A stretch of DNA of 64,000 bases from G963701675 sp963701675 (lineage in GTDB: Bacteria; Planctomycetota; Planctomycetia; Gemmatales; Gemmataceae), in NCBI GenBank assembly GCA_963701675.1, contig OY969623.1, positions 5,704,001 to 5,768,000 of the forward strand. The letters run 5' to 3'. Position 1 is the first letter of the stretch. Every line of letters starts with the position of its first letter. Positions 1 through 10,103 of the stretch are shown piece after piece. A program made the translations under genes and the position numbers. The notes under the pieces are model-generated. The model was not told where the DNA came from. It saw only the letters and a program-made list of their open reading frames with translations, and did not search any database.

Positions 1-528
1 GAGCCGAGCAATGACGACCGGAAGTTTTTTCTCGCGCCAATAGGCCAGTGCCAGGAACTCATCCAATGCTTTGGAGCATGCGTAGCTCCATCGTCCCTTG
101 GTGGTGGCGCCGAGGACGAGCGGCCCGTCTTCCCGGAACGGCACCTGTGTGCTGAGTCCGTAAACCTCGGATGTCGAAGCGATAAGAACTTTTTTCCGCC
201 GCCGCGCTGCCTGGGCCAGCACCACTTCCGTCCCGTAGACGTTGGTTTCGATGGTGCGGACGGGGCTTTCCACGATCAACTTCACGCCGACGGCGGCGGC
301 GAGGTGGAAAACAACATCACATTTCTCGACCAATTCCGTCAGGGCGGCTGGGTTGTGCACCCGATCGATCACGATGCGAAAGCGGGGGTGGTCCTTGAGA
401 TGTTGCACATTTTCGATGCGGCCAGTCGACAAATCGTCGATTATGGAAACGTAATCTCCGCGCGCGAGCAGGGTTTCGGAAAGGTGAGACCCGATGAAAC
501 CCGAGCCTCCGGTGATGAGCGCGTGCAA
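1..528 (-). CDS. NAD-dependent epimerase/dehydratase, carboxyl end outside window
   Basis: Only the first 176 codons lie in the window; the frame is open to base 1. The protein begins LHALITGGSGFIGSHL, the Rossmann dinucleotide-binding motif (GGxGFIGSH) of extended short-chain dehydrogenases acting on nucleotide sugars. Around residue 160 there is YACSK, matching the catalytic YxxxK, preceded by the STSEVYG segment with the catalytic Ser/Thr. The start is a TTG at 526-528, seven bases after AGGAG (536-540); no ATG would keep the glycine motif intact. The family includes UDP-glucuronate decarboxylases, UDP-glucose 4-epimerases and dTDP-glucose dehydratases; the visible part does not decide between them. 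A role in making surface polysaccharide precursors is inferred. Confidence 0.85.
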   Translation of the reverse strand, partial: MHALITGGSGFIGSHLSETLLARGDYVSIIDDLSTGRIENVQHLKDHPRFRIVIDRVHNPAALTELVEKCDVVFHLAAAVGVKLIVESPVRTIETNVYGTEVVLAQAARRRKKVLIASTSEVYGLSTQVPFREDGPLVLGATTKGRWSYACSKALDEFLALAYWREKKLPVVIARL

Positions 529-567
529 CCTATTGCTCCTCGGCAAGCATACTGTTCAACGGGCGCC

Positions 568-834
568 TCAGCGTTTGCCTTCGAGTTCCTTCACCAACTC
601 GGCGACCAGTCCCGGTTTCGCTTGTTGGAGCAAATGCTCGATTCGCGCTTTCGGAACGCCAAGCTTTTCCATGGCCACGGCGGCCGACTGCCAAAGCTTC
701 TGCAGCTTCTTCCCCTCCGCAAGATAAAGATCACCGACAAGTTCAGAAAGGCGCTGCAGTTGCAGTGTGTCCGAGTTATCGTAGTAACGTCGGATGATTT
801 TTTGTTGATACGGCGTGTAATCCCTCTCTGCCAT
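568..834 (-). CDS. Small conserved hypothetical protein (88 aa)
   Basis: I do not recognise a named family. The 88-residue product begins MAERDYTPYQQKIIRRYYDN and is charged and probably helical, with no signal peptide or membrane segment; the second half (KLGVPKARIEHLLQQAKPG) looks like a short helix-turn-helix-like bundle, but this is only an impression. The frame is open 39 codons further upstream, but the ATG at 832-834 follows a G-rich stretch at 841-846 that can serve as ribosome binding site, and the upstream residues are low-quality arginine-rich sequence that overlaps the end of the ApbE gene. It lies just downstream of ApbE on the same strand. Confidence 0.6.
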   Translation of the reverse strand: MAERDYTPYQQKIIRRYYDNSDTLQLQRLSELVGDLYLAEGKKLQKLWQSAAVAMEKLGVPKARIEHLLQQAKPGLVAELVKELEGKR

Positions 835-850
835 ATAGTCCCCCCCAGGC

Positions 851-1843
851 TTACGGTGCGTGCTTCGACTGAAAACGCTTCGACATCCATTCTTTCTCAC
901 CCGTCTCGCTCTTTTGTACGATGAGTGCCGCCGTTCCTTCCAGTGACTCAATCAACGCGAGGCCACGTTCCGCGCCGAGAACACTCACGGCTTTCGTCAG
1001 TGGATCGGCATAAATGCCGTGCCTTGCGATGACGGTTACGCTGAGGCGCTCGGACAAGCCGACTCCGGTTCTCGGGTCGATTAGGTGGGAGTATCGCTTG
1101 CCGTCGATTTCGATGTGTTGCTCGAAATCCCCCGAAGTCGACACGGCCGAATCCTTGAGCACCAAGTAGCGTGATGGTTTCGCGTTGGGATTATTGAGCG
1201 GCGCGACGCCCACGGACCAACCATCGGCATCGGGCGGCGGTCCGCTGACGACGATGTCGCCGCCCGCCGCCACCAAGGCACGGGTAATGCCGTGTTTCTT
1301 CAGTACTTCCTGCGCTTCGTCGGCGGCATACCCTTTTCCGATACCGCCCAAGTCAAGCATCATCCCGCGTTTGGCAAGTCGAACCGTTTGTGCGTCGGGG
1401 TCCAGAATCAAGTTCTTATATCCCACCAAGTCGCGTGCCTTGGCGAGTTCATCCGCACTCGGCAACTCGTGGGATTTCCTGGCCCGGCGCCAAAGCCGCG
1501 ACACACGGCCGATGGTGACGTCGAACGCGCCGTCGGAGAGGCCGGCAATTTCTTGCGCGTGTGCCAGGACGTGGAATAACTCCGGGCCCACTGACACGGG
1601 CGCGCCACCGGACTTCTTGCATAACTGCATCAATTCCGAGTCCGGCTTGTAGTCGCTCATGATGCGGTCGAGTTCGGCGATGCGTTCGAACGCCGCTTTA
1701 CTTGCCGCGCGGGCTTTCGCCTCATCCGGTGCATAGAGAGTAAGTTGAAACCGCGTTCCCATGTGCGGTTCCGTGAAGGTGAATCGAGTAAGCGGTTCAT
1801 CCGCGACGGCGACCAACAAAATGGGAACCAGTGCGTGCATCAT
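851..1843 (-). CDS. apbE: FAD:protein FMN transferase (ApbE family)
   Basis: ApbE-type enzymes move FMN from FAD to a Thr of target proteins such as Rnf/Nqr subunits, or provide FAD hydrolysis, on the outer face of the membrane. Features seen: a short hydrophobic start (MMHALVPILLVAVA) that can act as signal or lipid-anchor segment; the family opening THMGTRFQL-like (EPHMGTRFQL); DGAFDVTIG; the DLGGIGKGYAAD loop; AAGGDIVVSG; and RYSHLIDPRTG near residue 265 with the metal-binding Asp region. Length (about 330 aa) is normal. I place the start at the Met pair at 1838-1843, since the 16 residues upstream are not hydrophobic and run towards the divergent neighbour. It is divergent from the SUMF1 gene with a gap of about 70 bp that should hold both promoters. 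Confidence 0.85.
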   Translation of the reverse strand: MMHALVPILLVAVADEPLTRFTFTEPHMGTRFQLTLYAPDEAKARAASKAAFERIAELDRIMSDYKPDSELMQLCKKSGGAPVSVGPELFHVLAHAQEIAGLSDGAFDVTIGRVSRLWRRARKSHELPSADELAKARDLVGYKNLILDPDAQTVRLAKRGMMLDLGGIGKGYAADEAQEVLKKHGITRALVAAGGDIVVSGPPPDADGWSVGVAPLNNPNAKPSRYLVLKDSAVSTSGDFEQHIEIDGKRYSHLIDPRTGVGLSERLSVTVIARHGIYADPLTKAVSVLGAERGLALIESLEGTAALIVQKSETGEKEWMSKRFQSKHAP

Positions 1844-1912
1844 GAGCGTAGTTCGGTAGAATATCCTTCCGGCCGATTGCCGCCAGCCCACCTAACATCG
1901 GAGCTTATCAGA

Positions 1913-2935
1913 ATGCATCGGCAGTTTCACCCACAGGTCGGCGCGGCCGTGTTCGCGATGGCAGTGGGCGTAGGCATCCTACTCGCGCAAGACTTGCCGA
2001 AAGTTCCCGCCGACTTCAAGCCTTACGCGGAAACGATCCCCGGCACGACGATAAAGTTCGACATGTTGCCGATTCCAGGCGGCGCGTTCACGATGGGAAG
2101 CCCTGCCACGGAAGCGGGTCGAGGCGACGACGAAGGGCCGCAGCGCCTCATCACCATACGTCCTTTCTGGATGGGAAAGACGGAGGTAACCTGGGACGAA
2201 TTCGATGCATATTGGAAGACCATGATGCCGCCTGCCGACGCACCCATGAACCCCCCGGAGCGAGACAAGGAGGCCGACGCCGTGACTCGGCCTACACCGC
2301 CCTACGCCGACGAAACTTTCGGCCATGGGCGCGAGGGCCAGCCGGTCATTTGCATCACACATCACGCTGCCATGCAATACTGCCGATGGCTTTCCACGAA
2401 GACCGGCAAAATCTACCGGCTGTCGACCGAAGCGGAATGGGAGTATGCGTGTCGGGCCGGAACGAAAACCGCATTCTCCTTTGGCGACGATGCGAGCCAG
2501 CTCGGAGATGCAGCGTGGTTCAAGGGAAACTCGGAAGACCTGACACACAAGGTCGGCGAAAAGAAAGCCAATGCGTGGGGATTGCTGGACATGCACGGCA
2601 ACGTGGCGGAGTGGTGTCTTGACCACTACGCCAACGACACCTACAGCAAGAGTGCCGCCGGAAACGCCCTCTTATGGCCGGTGGTGTTGCCTACTGAGCG
2701 CCGATTTTCTCACGTCGTCCGCGGTGGGTCGTGGGCGGACGACGCTGCGAAATGCCGTAGTGCCGCTCGGCGTGGTTCCAACAAGCAGTGGATCAAGCAA
2801 GACCCGCAACGCCCGCAGAGCATCTGGTGGCTGACCGATGCGGAGTTTGTCGGCTTCCGCGTCGTTCGACCCGTGGAAGAACAAGAGAACTTGAAGAACT
2901 TGAAATCGAAGGTGACCCGCGAGAGTCCAAACTAA
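1913..2935 (+). CDS. SUMF1/formylglycine-generating-enzyme-like secreted protein
   Basis: The 340-residue product has a hydrophobic export segment (residues about 9-25) followed by a complete SUMF1 domain. Family hallmarks are present: PGGAFTMGSP near residue 58, the KTEVTWDEF strand, CRWLSTKTGKIYRLSTEAEWEYACRAG-type core (split here for length), GLLDMHGNVAEWC and VRGGSWADDA. True sulfatase-activating FGE uses a pair of cysteines near the carboxyl end; that pair is not obvious, so this is more likely a structural or accessory SUMF1 protein than a proven sulfatase activator. The ATG at 1913 is preceded by GGAG at 1900-1903. The Gfo/Idh/MocA gene follows after 19 bp, suggesting co-transcription. 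Confidence 0.85.
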   Translation: MHRQFHPQVGAAVFAMAVGVGILLAQDLPKVPADFKPYAETIPGTTIKFDMLPIPGGAFTMGSPATEAGRGDDEGPQRLITIRPFWMGKTEVTWDEFDAYWKTMMPPADAPMNPPERDKEADAVTRPTPPYADETFGHGREGQPVICITHHAAMQYCRWLSTKTGKIYRLSTEAEWEYACRAGTKTAFSFGDDASQLGDAAWFKGNSEDLTHKVGEKKANAWGLLDMHGNVAEWCLDHYANDTYSKSAAGNALLWPVVLPTERRFSHVVRGGSWADDAAKCRSAARRGSNKQWIKQDPQRPQSIWWLTDAEFVGFRVVRPVEEQENLKNLKSKVTRESPN

Positions 2936-2954
2936 CAAATGGAGCGTGAAAAGC

Positions 2955-4283
<1,329 letters not shown>

Positions 4284-4284
4284 T

Positions 4285-4303
4285 AGCCGCTTGCGGCTTA
4301 GCG
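4285..4303 (+). repeat. Short palindromic dispersed repeat, copy 1
   Basis: AGCCGC-TT-GCGGCT followed by TAGCG, starting two bases after the stop codon of the oxidoreductase. The same 18-base core (GCCGCTTGCGGCTTAGCG) recurs at 23905-23922 and, inverted, at 56129-56146, always next to a gene end or start. It can form a tight 6-bp stem with a two-base loop. Confidence 0.7.
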
Positions 4304-4373
4304 CAACTCCGTCTGGAAAAATCTCGCCGCTGCGGTATGGCTTCGTCCTGGCTAAGGAACGGAGCCATCCGGA

Positions 4374-5762
4374 ATGGAGAAGGGAAGCAGCAAGAACGCC
4401 GGGACGCCGTGCGCGGACGAGGTGTACGCACTTCGCTTCGTTTGGGGCCTTTGGGGAATCCTCGTCGTTGGCGTGCTGACCTACATCAGCGTTTTCGGCT
4501 ACGACATTCCATTTCTCGATGAATTCGACCTGATCGACGTTTACACCGGGAACCAGAAAGTCGACCTCGCTTGGCTGTGGTCACAGCACAACGAACACCG
4601 CATTCCGCTTCCGCGACTTGTCCATCTCGGTTTGGCTTGGCTTACCCATTACGACTTCAGGGCCGGCATGTACTTCAACGCCGTGGCCCTCGCGTTCCTC
4701 GCGGCCGTGATGGTTCTTACCGTCCGTCGCATTCGCGGCCACACGAGCTATGCCGACGCATTTTTTCCACTGGCGCTTTTGAACTACGGTCATTGCGAGA
4801 ATCTGCTGTGGAGTTTCCAAGTTGAGTTTGTTCTGTCAACCTTGATGGCTTGTGGGCTATTGTTATTCGTCATTCGGAGCGATCAGCCACCGAATCGCCG
4901 GTCGGTGGTTATCGTGGGCCTGTGCTTATTGGGGCTGCCACTGACCGGGGCACACGGCATCCCGATCGTGCCGCCCTTGGCCGCGTGGCTCATCGCATGG
5001 ACGTGGCGCTTCCGACAAGCTGGCAACGGAGGTGCCTTGTTAGCTTCGGCGGTCATGGTAGGAGTTGCTTCGACATTGCTCGTGGCCTTCTATTTCTTCG
5101 GCTACAACCCGTGTGTACACCATCCGCGCGCCGATCAATTCGCCGTCATTTACCGTGTCGCCCGGCAGTTCCTCGCCATGGCCGGCGGCATCGGCGTCAT
5201 TCCGTTTTGGGGCATCGCGCGATACACGGCGGTGGTCGTTCTCGTTTTCGCCGCCATCGCACTGGCTCGGCGGTGGTGGGCTTTCCCAAACGATCGCCCG
5301 CGCTGTCTCGGACTTTTGAGCTTTCTATTTGCGATGGTGGGACTGGCGTTCATCGTCGGTTGGGGACGTGGCGGAATGGGTCCGGACATGGGATTCGGCT
5401 TTCGCTACGTGACGCTCTCAGCCCCGTGGATTCTCGCGGTCTACATGGTGACACAAATCTGCCGGTCTCCCCGCTGGACGGAAGCGATTCAGATGACCCT
5501 GGCGATCATGGTTGCGCTCTTGTTCGTGCAGAACACGAAACATGGACTCATGCACGCGATGAAGTGCCGGGAACGGTTCGAGGCGGTGGCTGACGACCTT
5601 GCCGCGAACCGCTCCGCGCAGGAAATCGCCGTCAAGCACTCGTTCCTCTACCCATTGCCCGACCGACTGGCCGAGGGACTCGAAAGGCTCCGCCGTGCGA
5701 ATATCGGACCGTGGCGGCAGATGGGCGCGACACCGGTCGAAACATTTGCTAAGATCGAATAA
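4374..5762 (+). CDS. Multi-pass integral membrane protein, function unknown
   Basis: The 462-residue protein has about ten hydrophobic segments, the first near residues 22-45, and a short cytoplasmic carboxyl tail with basic helices. No named domain is recognised. The first non-membrane loop carries a run of acidic residues (DIPFLDEFDLIDV) followed by QHNEHRIPLPRL; an acidic motif in the first loop is typical of GT-C fold glycosyltransferases, so a lipid-linked sugar or polymer transferase is possible, but this is inference from layout only. The start ATG at 4374 is 12 bases after GGAG. The gene ends six bases before the convergent peptidase gene. Confidence 0.75.
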   Translation: MEKGSSKNAGTPCADEVYALRFVWGLWGILVVGVLTYISVFGYDIPFLDEFDLIDVYTGNQKVDLAWLWSQHNEHRIPLPRLVHLGLAWLTHYDFRAGMYFNAVALAFLAAVMVLTVRRIRGHTSYADAFFPLALLNYGHCENLLWSFQVEFVLSTLMACGLLLFVIRSDQPPNRRSVVIVGLCLLGLPLTGAHGIPIVPPLAAWLIAWTWRFRQAGNGGALLASAVMVGVASTLLVAFYFFGYNPCVHHPRADQFAVIYRVARQFLAMAGGIGVIPFWGIARYTAVVVLVFAAIALARRWWAFPNDRPRCLGLLSFLFAMVGLAFIVGWGRGGMGPDMGFGFRYVTLSAPWILAVYMVTQICRSPRWTEAIQMTLAIMVALLFVQNTKHGLMHAMKCRERFEAVADDLAANRSAQEIAVKHSFLYPLPDRLAEGLERLRRANIGPWRQMGATPVETFAKIE

Positions 5763-5768
5763 TGCGGC

Positions 5769-7931
5769 TTACTTCGGTCCCGGCGGCGCGTACTTCTTCA
5801 GCCAGTTGAACACTTCTTCATGCCAGTACTTGCTGTTGGCCGGCTTCAGCACCCAATGGCCTTCATCCGGGAAGTTCACCATTCGTGACGGCACGCCGAG
5901 GCGTTGCAGCGTCGTGAAGAGTTGAAGTCCCTCCGCCACCGGGACGCGGAAATCCAGGTCGTTGTGAATGATGAGCATCGGCGTCTTGAAGTTCTTGGCG
6001 AATTTGTGCGGCGAGTGTTTCTCATAGCTGTCGCGCTTGAGCCAGGGCGGGCCTCCGTGTTCCCACTCGTCGAACCAGAGTTCCTCCGTGAGGGCATACA
6101 TGCTGTCGAAGTTGTACACGCCGCAATGAGTGATGAGGGTTTTGAACCTGTCGGTATGGCCCGCGAACCAGTTCATCATGTAGCCGCCGAATGAGGCGCC
6201 CGCAGAGGCCATGCGGTCCTTGTCGATGTACGGCAGTTTTTCCAGATATTCGACGCCTTTCATCAAGTCCTCGTAGCACTTGCCGCCCCAATCGCCGCTA
6301 ATTTCATCGACGTATTTCTGCCCGAAGCCGGTGCTGCCGCGCGGATTCGGCAGGGCGACAACGTAACCTTGGGCGGCCCACACCTGCGGGTTCCAGCGAT
6401 AGCTCCAGTCTTCGGTCCAAGCACCCTGAGGGCCGCCGTGAACCAGGTAAACGAGTGGCCATTTTTTCTTTTCATCGAAACCGGGCGGCTTAAGAATCCA
6501 CATTTGCATTGGAGTGCCGTCAGCGCCACCAACGGCGACGCTGTTTGCTCTCGGCAAATCCAGTTCATTCAACAACCCAGAGTTCACCGAAGTCAGATTC
6601 TTGGAATCGAATTTCGGTTTTGTTTCTCCTCGACGGGCAGCGGGTGCATACACAGTGGTCACCTCGGAAGGCTGTTGCATTGATGTGGATAGAAATGCGT
6701 GAACTTTCCCATCCCTGGAGACCGTCAACCCTCTACGAGATGCTCTGGAGGCAAGATTTGCTTGCGTGATGGAAAACTTGTCCTTCTCATCCAGACTCGC
6801 TTTGTAGGGTGCAGTAGTACCTTCCTCTTCCGCTTCATAAAAAATTGTCGGTTTTCCATCTTCCGTTAGCGACCACACGATCGCGTCCGCCGATCTGTCG
6901 ACTTCCTTGGTCAAACTCCGAACTTCCCCATTCGGTGAACCGTTTTCACTGCATGAGGTGACTATCACTTCCCATTTGTCCGCCTCGAATCCAGGTCGCT
7001 TCTGCGCCCGGTACGCTAGCGTCTTGCCGTCCGGCGAGAATCGTGGATATCCATCCGCCGCCGGGTTGTCCTTCGTCAAACATTCCCACTTCGTCGTTCC
7101 GCCGGTGATCGGAACCCGGCAAATGTCGTAGTTGGTGCTCCACGCTTCGTCCTTTTCCGGCACCGCGGTGAATACGAGAAACTGGTTGTCGGGACTGAAC
7201 GTAAAATCATCGCCGACGCTGAATGTTGTGGATGTGGGATAGGCATCGCGGTCGCCGGGGGTGACATCTTTGGGTTCGGCGAACCCGTCGCTTGCGCTCC
7301 GGGCTGGTGAATAATCGACGACGAAAAGATGCTGCCGTTTGTCTTCGACGTACTCATCCCAATGGCGGAAGAACAACCGCTTGAATACCTTCGCCTTCAC
7401 GGGATTCTTCTCGATCTCCTCCGTGCGCTTTTTGTTCAACTCATTACTTTCCTTGAACGGCTTATCCGAGTGTTCCGGCCAGACGGCGGACACGAACGCG
7501 ATGTGCTTGCCGTCCGGTGACCAGATCCCGGTGCCGGCGCCGGTAGCGACGTCGGTAAGGCGTTGAGCCTCGCCGCCCGATGGGGAAATGACCCACAGTT
7601 GATTACTGCCGGACCGGTTCGACTCGAACAGAATTTGCTTGCCGTCCGGGCTCCAGCGCGGATGGCGGTCCTTCTTATCCGGTGCGTTGGTGACTTGCCG
7701 CGGTCCGCCGCCCTCGGTCGGCGCCAGCCAGATCGCCGACGACGACTTGTTGCCGGGCAGATCGACGCTGGTAATCACGTAAGCCACGTGTTTGCCGTCG
7801 GGGCTGATTTGCGGATCGGAAACCCGCTTGAACTTGAACAGGTCATCGACCGTGATCGGCCGTTTGCCTTGAGCGGACACGGAAGAGGTAGCAACGAACC
7901 AGCAGACGAGAAGCAGCGCGGCGCGTTTCAT
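5769..7931 (-). CDS. S9 family peptidase (prolyl oligopeptidase/acyl-aminoacyl peptidase type)
   Basis: Secreted or periplasmic serine peptidase of 720 aa. A signal peptide (MKRAALLLVCWFVATSSVSA) is followed by a WD40-like beta-propeller (PD40) with repeated SPDGKHVAYV, WSPDGKQILF and FSPDNQFLVF blades, and then a carboxyl-terminal alpha/beta hydrolase domain. The nucleophile elbow is GASFGG with Ser580; the catalytic Asp is probably Asp660 (NDLDFRVP) and the His is His692 (DEGHW). Spacing and length match dipeptidyl peptidase/acyl-aminoacyl peptidases of planctomycetes. It is transcribed away from rnpB; the gap between them is about 85 bp. Confidence 0.93.
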   Translation of the reverse strand: MKRAALLLVCWFVATSSVSAQGKRPITVDDLFKFKRVSDPQISPDGKHVAYVITSVDLPGNKSSSAIWLAPTEGGGPRQVTNAPDKKDRHPRWSPDGKQILFESNRSGSNQLWVISPSGGEAQRLTDVATGAGTGIWSPDGKHIAFVSAVWPEHSDKPFKESNELNKKRTEEIEKNPVKAKVFKRLFFRHWDEYVEDKRQHLFVVDYSPARSASDGFAEPKDVTPGDRDAYPTSTTFSVGDDFTFSPDNQFLVFTAVPEKDEAWSTNYDICRVPITGGTTKWECLTKDNPAADGYPRFSPDGKTLAYRAQKRPGFEADKWEVIVTSCSENGSPNGEVRSLTKEVDRSADAIVWSLTEDGKPTIFYEAEEEGTTAPYKASLDEKDKFSITQANLASRASRRGLTVSRDGKVHAFLSTSMQQPSEVTTVYAPAARRGETKPKFDSKNLTSVNSGLLNELDLPRANSVAVGGADGTPMQMWILKPPGFDEKKKWPLVYLVHGGPQGAWTEDWSYRWNPQVWAAQGYVVALPNPRGSTGFGQKYVDEISGDWGGKCYEDLMKGVEYLEKLPYIDKDRMASAGASFGGYMMNWFAGHTDRFKTLITHCGVYNFDSMYALTEELWFDEWEHGGPPWLKRDSYEKHSPHKFAKNFKTPMLIIHNDLDFRVPVAEGLQLFTTLQRLGVPSRMVNFPDEGHWVLKPANSKYWHEEVFNWLKKYAPPGPK

Positions 7932-8017
7932 GATTTCCCCCGAGAATCGAGTTCCCCTATCGTAGTGAGCTTATGGACGCACGAAGGCGGCTTCAAATTC
8001 GTCTATAATGGCAACCA

Positions 8018-8460
8018 GTCCGCAGGCCGGCTGGACGGTCGCTGTCCGCCTTGAGCGGAGAGAGGAAAGTCCGGGCTCCATAGGACACAGTGGTGGGTAA
8101 CGCCCACCGTCCGCAAGGACCGGGAAAGTGCAACAGAAAGTATACCGCCTTGAATAGTTGTCAGTTGTCAGTTGTCAGTTGTCGGTGAGTTGCTCACTGA
8201 CAACTGACAACTGACAACTGACAACTGGCGAGGTAAGGGTGAAAAGGTGGGGGGATTTCGGTCCCTTAATGTAAGAGCCCACCAGCAGCCTGGTGACAGG
8301 CTGGCTCGGCAAACCCCACTGGGAGCAAGGCCAAATAAGGGAGCAGGGCTGGTCCGGCCCGTTACGACTCTCGGGTAGGCCGCTCGACCCGCCGGGCAAC
8401 CGGCGGGCTAGATAAATGACCGCCCTCGACAGAACCCGGCTTACAGGCCGGCCTGCGGAC
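8018..8460 (+). ncRNA. rnpB: RNase P RNA, bacterial class A
   Basis: The catalytic RNA that matures tRNA 5' ends. The conserved core GAGGAAAGTCCGGGCTCC is at 8062-8079, CAACAGAAAG lies at 8131-8140, GGTAAGGGTGAAAAGG follows the P12 region, GGAGCAAGGCCAAATA is at about 8321-8336, and the 3' conserved blocks GATAAATGACCGCC and GACAGAACCCGGCTTA close the molecule. The P1 helix is unusually easy to see: GTCCGCAGGCCGG (8018-8030) pairs perfectly with 8448-8460, which sets both ends. The RNA is about 443 nt, longer than the usual 350-400, because P12 is replaced by a long repeat hairpin (see the separate repeat entry). Confidence 0.96.
8156..8226 (+). repeat. Heptamer tandem repeats forming a long hairpin inside rnpB P12
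   Basis: Four perfect AGTTGTC units (8156-8183) are followed by a 15-base centre and four perfect GACAACT units (8199-8226), the exact reverse complement. The 28-bp stem continues through one G-U pair and GTGAG/CTCAC (8185-8189 with 8193-8197), leaving a three-base TTG loop, about 34 bp in all. It sits between ACAGAAAGTATACCGCC and GGCGAGGTAAGGGTG, which is where helix P12 lies in class A RNase P RNA, so the catalytic core is not interrupted. Confidence 0.93.
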
Positions 8461-8500
8461 TTTTCAAGAACACTCACAAAAACCATGTAGGAGCGAACGG

Positions 8501-9613
8501 ATGCCTCGCACATTGGTCACTGCTGCGGTTGGTCTCCTTTGTGTCGCAGGGGTGTCTGCAGCGGATGACGGTGCATCATCGGCGGAGTCGGTTGCAGGAC
8601 TGCACAAAGCGCGACGTACGGGCTGGCAGATGGTTCAGCTTGTAGTGGACAAATTCGATAGTGGAAATGTCGCCAAGTTTCCTGGCACGGACGCCTGGAT
8701 GAAGGACTTTCGGAAGGCGACTCACGGAATCGAGTTGAAAGTCTCGCCTGCCAAGTGGCCGGCACTTGAAATCGACGCGTTGGTATCGCGGAATCCGAAT
8801 TGGTGGCGTGCCTACTACGAGATCGCGCCCGGCGATCCAGGTCTGCTGTTGTTGCACGCAGGTTTGCTTCTAAGCGCCGGCGAGGCGACGCGCGCGACTC
8901 ACTTGATCATTGTCGCTCATCAGATTCCTCGTTGCCCGCAGGAATTCAAAGAAGCCTTTGACGTGGTCTTGAACAACGCCCAAGCCGCTCATAAGGCCTC
9001 CAACGAATTGGTGTTTGCTGGCAACAAGCTCTTCGATCAACGGGATTTCGCCGCAGCGCTTAAGAAGCACAAAGAAGCATTGGAGATTTGGCCGCAAAAC
9101 GGGTTTGCACACTACGAAGTAGGGCTCACCTTACGTGAACTCGAGCGTGCGGCGGCCGGGAAGCAGCCACTCGAACCGGACAGAATTTTTATCAACCCCG
9201 TTGAGGAGAACTCCAAGGACGTGGATGCCGCGTTTGCCAAGAGTCGACTGCATGATCCGTTCCAGATCAGAGCATATCAAGGAAAGGACAAGGACGTAAT
9301 CAATGGTTTTCTTGCCTTATCCAAAAAAGGACTTCCGGCGTGGCAGAAGTTGGTGAAGAATCGCAAGGCGGCGATGGACGATGAGGTACTCAGGGAATTC
9401 GCATCGGCATGCCAGGATGCCGGGATTCACGAGTTGGCGTTGAGCATTCGGCAGGTGCTAGTGGCGCACCGCCGCGGTCGATATGCGTCGGAAGATCACC
9501 CGTTCATCATGAGAAGCCTGAAACAGCTCGCCCCGGGTAAAGCGACCGAGGCGACGCTGGAACGACTGAAGAGTGATAAGCTGGAGCTACAGCAGTTGGT
9601 ATCACCACAGTAA
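8501..9613 (+). CDS. Secreted protein of unknown function with TPR-like region
   Basis: The 370-residue protein has a signal peptide (MPRTLVTAAVGLLCVAGVSAA) and no other membrane segment. I recognise no named domain. Helical pairs around residues 165-215 (ELVFAGNKLFDQRDFAAALKKHKEALEIWPQNG, in pieces) read like one or two tetratricopeptide repeats, so protein binding is possible. The ATG follows AGGAG (8489-8493) with seven bases between. It starts 40 bp after rnpB and is followed after 16 bp by another secreted protein gene, so the two are probably co-transcribed, perhaps by read-through from rnpB. Confidence 0.75.
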   Translation: MPRTLVTAAVGLLCVAGVSAADDGASSAESVAGLHKARRTGWQMVQLVVDKFDSGNVAKFPGTDAWMKDFRKATHGIELKVSPAKWPALEIDALVSRNPNWWRAYYEIAPGDPGLLLLHAGLLLSAGEATRATHLIIVAHQIPRCPQEFKEAFDVVLNNAQAAHKASNELVFAGNKLFDQRDFAAALKKHKEALEIWPQNGFAHYEVGLTLRELERAAAGKQPLEPDRIFINPVEENSKDVDAAFAKSRLHDPFQIRAYQGKDKDVINGFLALSKKGLPAWQKLVKNRKAAMDDEVLREFASACQDAGIHELALSIRQVLVAHRRGRYASEDHPFIMRSLKQLAPGKATEATLERLKSDKLELQQLVSPQ

Positions 9614-9629
9614 GTGCCGGAGACTTCCA

Positions 9630-10103
9630 ATGAAGACATTAATTCGAACGACTGCTTTGTTGGCCGCGCTGGCCATCGCTGCAACACCGGCCGCCCCCGA
9701 TGATGCGGCCAAGAAAGAAGCCATCCGCAAAGACCGCAAGCTCTACGAGGGAGTTTGGAAAGTGGAAACGCTCGTCGTAGACGGCAACAAGGCCGAGCAA
9801 GCGGATGCCGAGAAGATTACGGTCGTGAATGACGACAAGGGCGCATGGATCATCAAAGTCGAAGGGAAACAGATCAGCTACGGAACCAGCACTTTCGACC
9901 CGACGAAGAAACCCAAGACCATCGATTTCATTCCATCCGAGGGGGCCGGCCAAGGCCAGACACATCTCGGAATCTACGAGATCGACGGCGACACACGCAA
10001 GCTGTGCTTTGCCGGCCCGGGTAAGGAGCGCCCGAAGGCGTTTGAAGCTGAATCGGGAAGCGAGAATATCCTGGTGACGTTCAAACGGGTGAAGGAGAAA
10101 TAG
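9630..10103 (+). CDS. TIGR03067-type secreted planctomycete protein
   Basis: The 157-residue product has a signal peptide (MKTLIRTTALLAALAIAATPA) and then a small beta-rich domain: YEGVWKVETLVVDGNK, ISYGTSTFDPTKKPKTIDF and LGIYEIDGDTRKLCFA. This order (G.W.....DG, then a TFDP..PK.ID segment, then GIYE.DGD.LK.C) matches the planctomycete-rich TIGR03067 family as I know it; its function is unknown. The ATG at 9630 follows GGAG (9619-9622). Its last 23 bp overlap the 3' end of the convergent FG-GAP gene. Confidence 0.8.
   Translation: MKTLIRTTALLAALAIAATPAAPDDAAKKEAIRKDRKLYEGVWKVETLVVDGNKAEQADAEKITVVNDDKGAWIIKVEGKQISYGTSTFDPTKKPKTIDFIPSEGAGQGQTHLGIYEIDGDTRKLCFAGPGKERPKAFEAESGSENILVTFKRVKEK

Noticed and set aside
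8156..8226. CRISPR-like array
   Set aside because: Units are 7 bases with no spacers and form one hairpin.
8175..8513. Protein-coding frame across rnpB
   Set aside because: The RNA structure explains the sequence fully; the frame exists only because the GC-rich RNA gene lacks stops.
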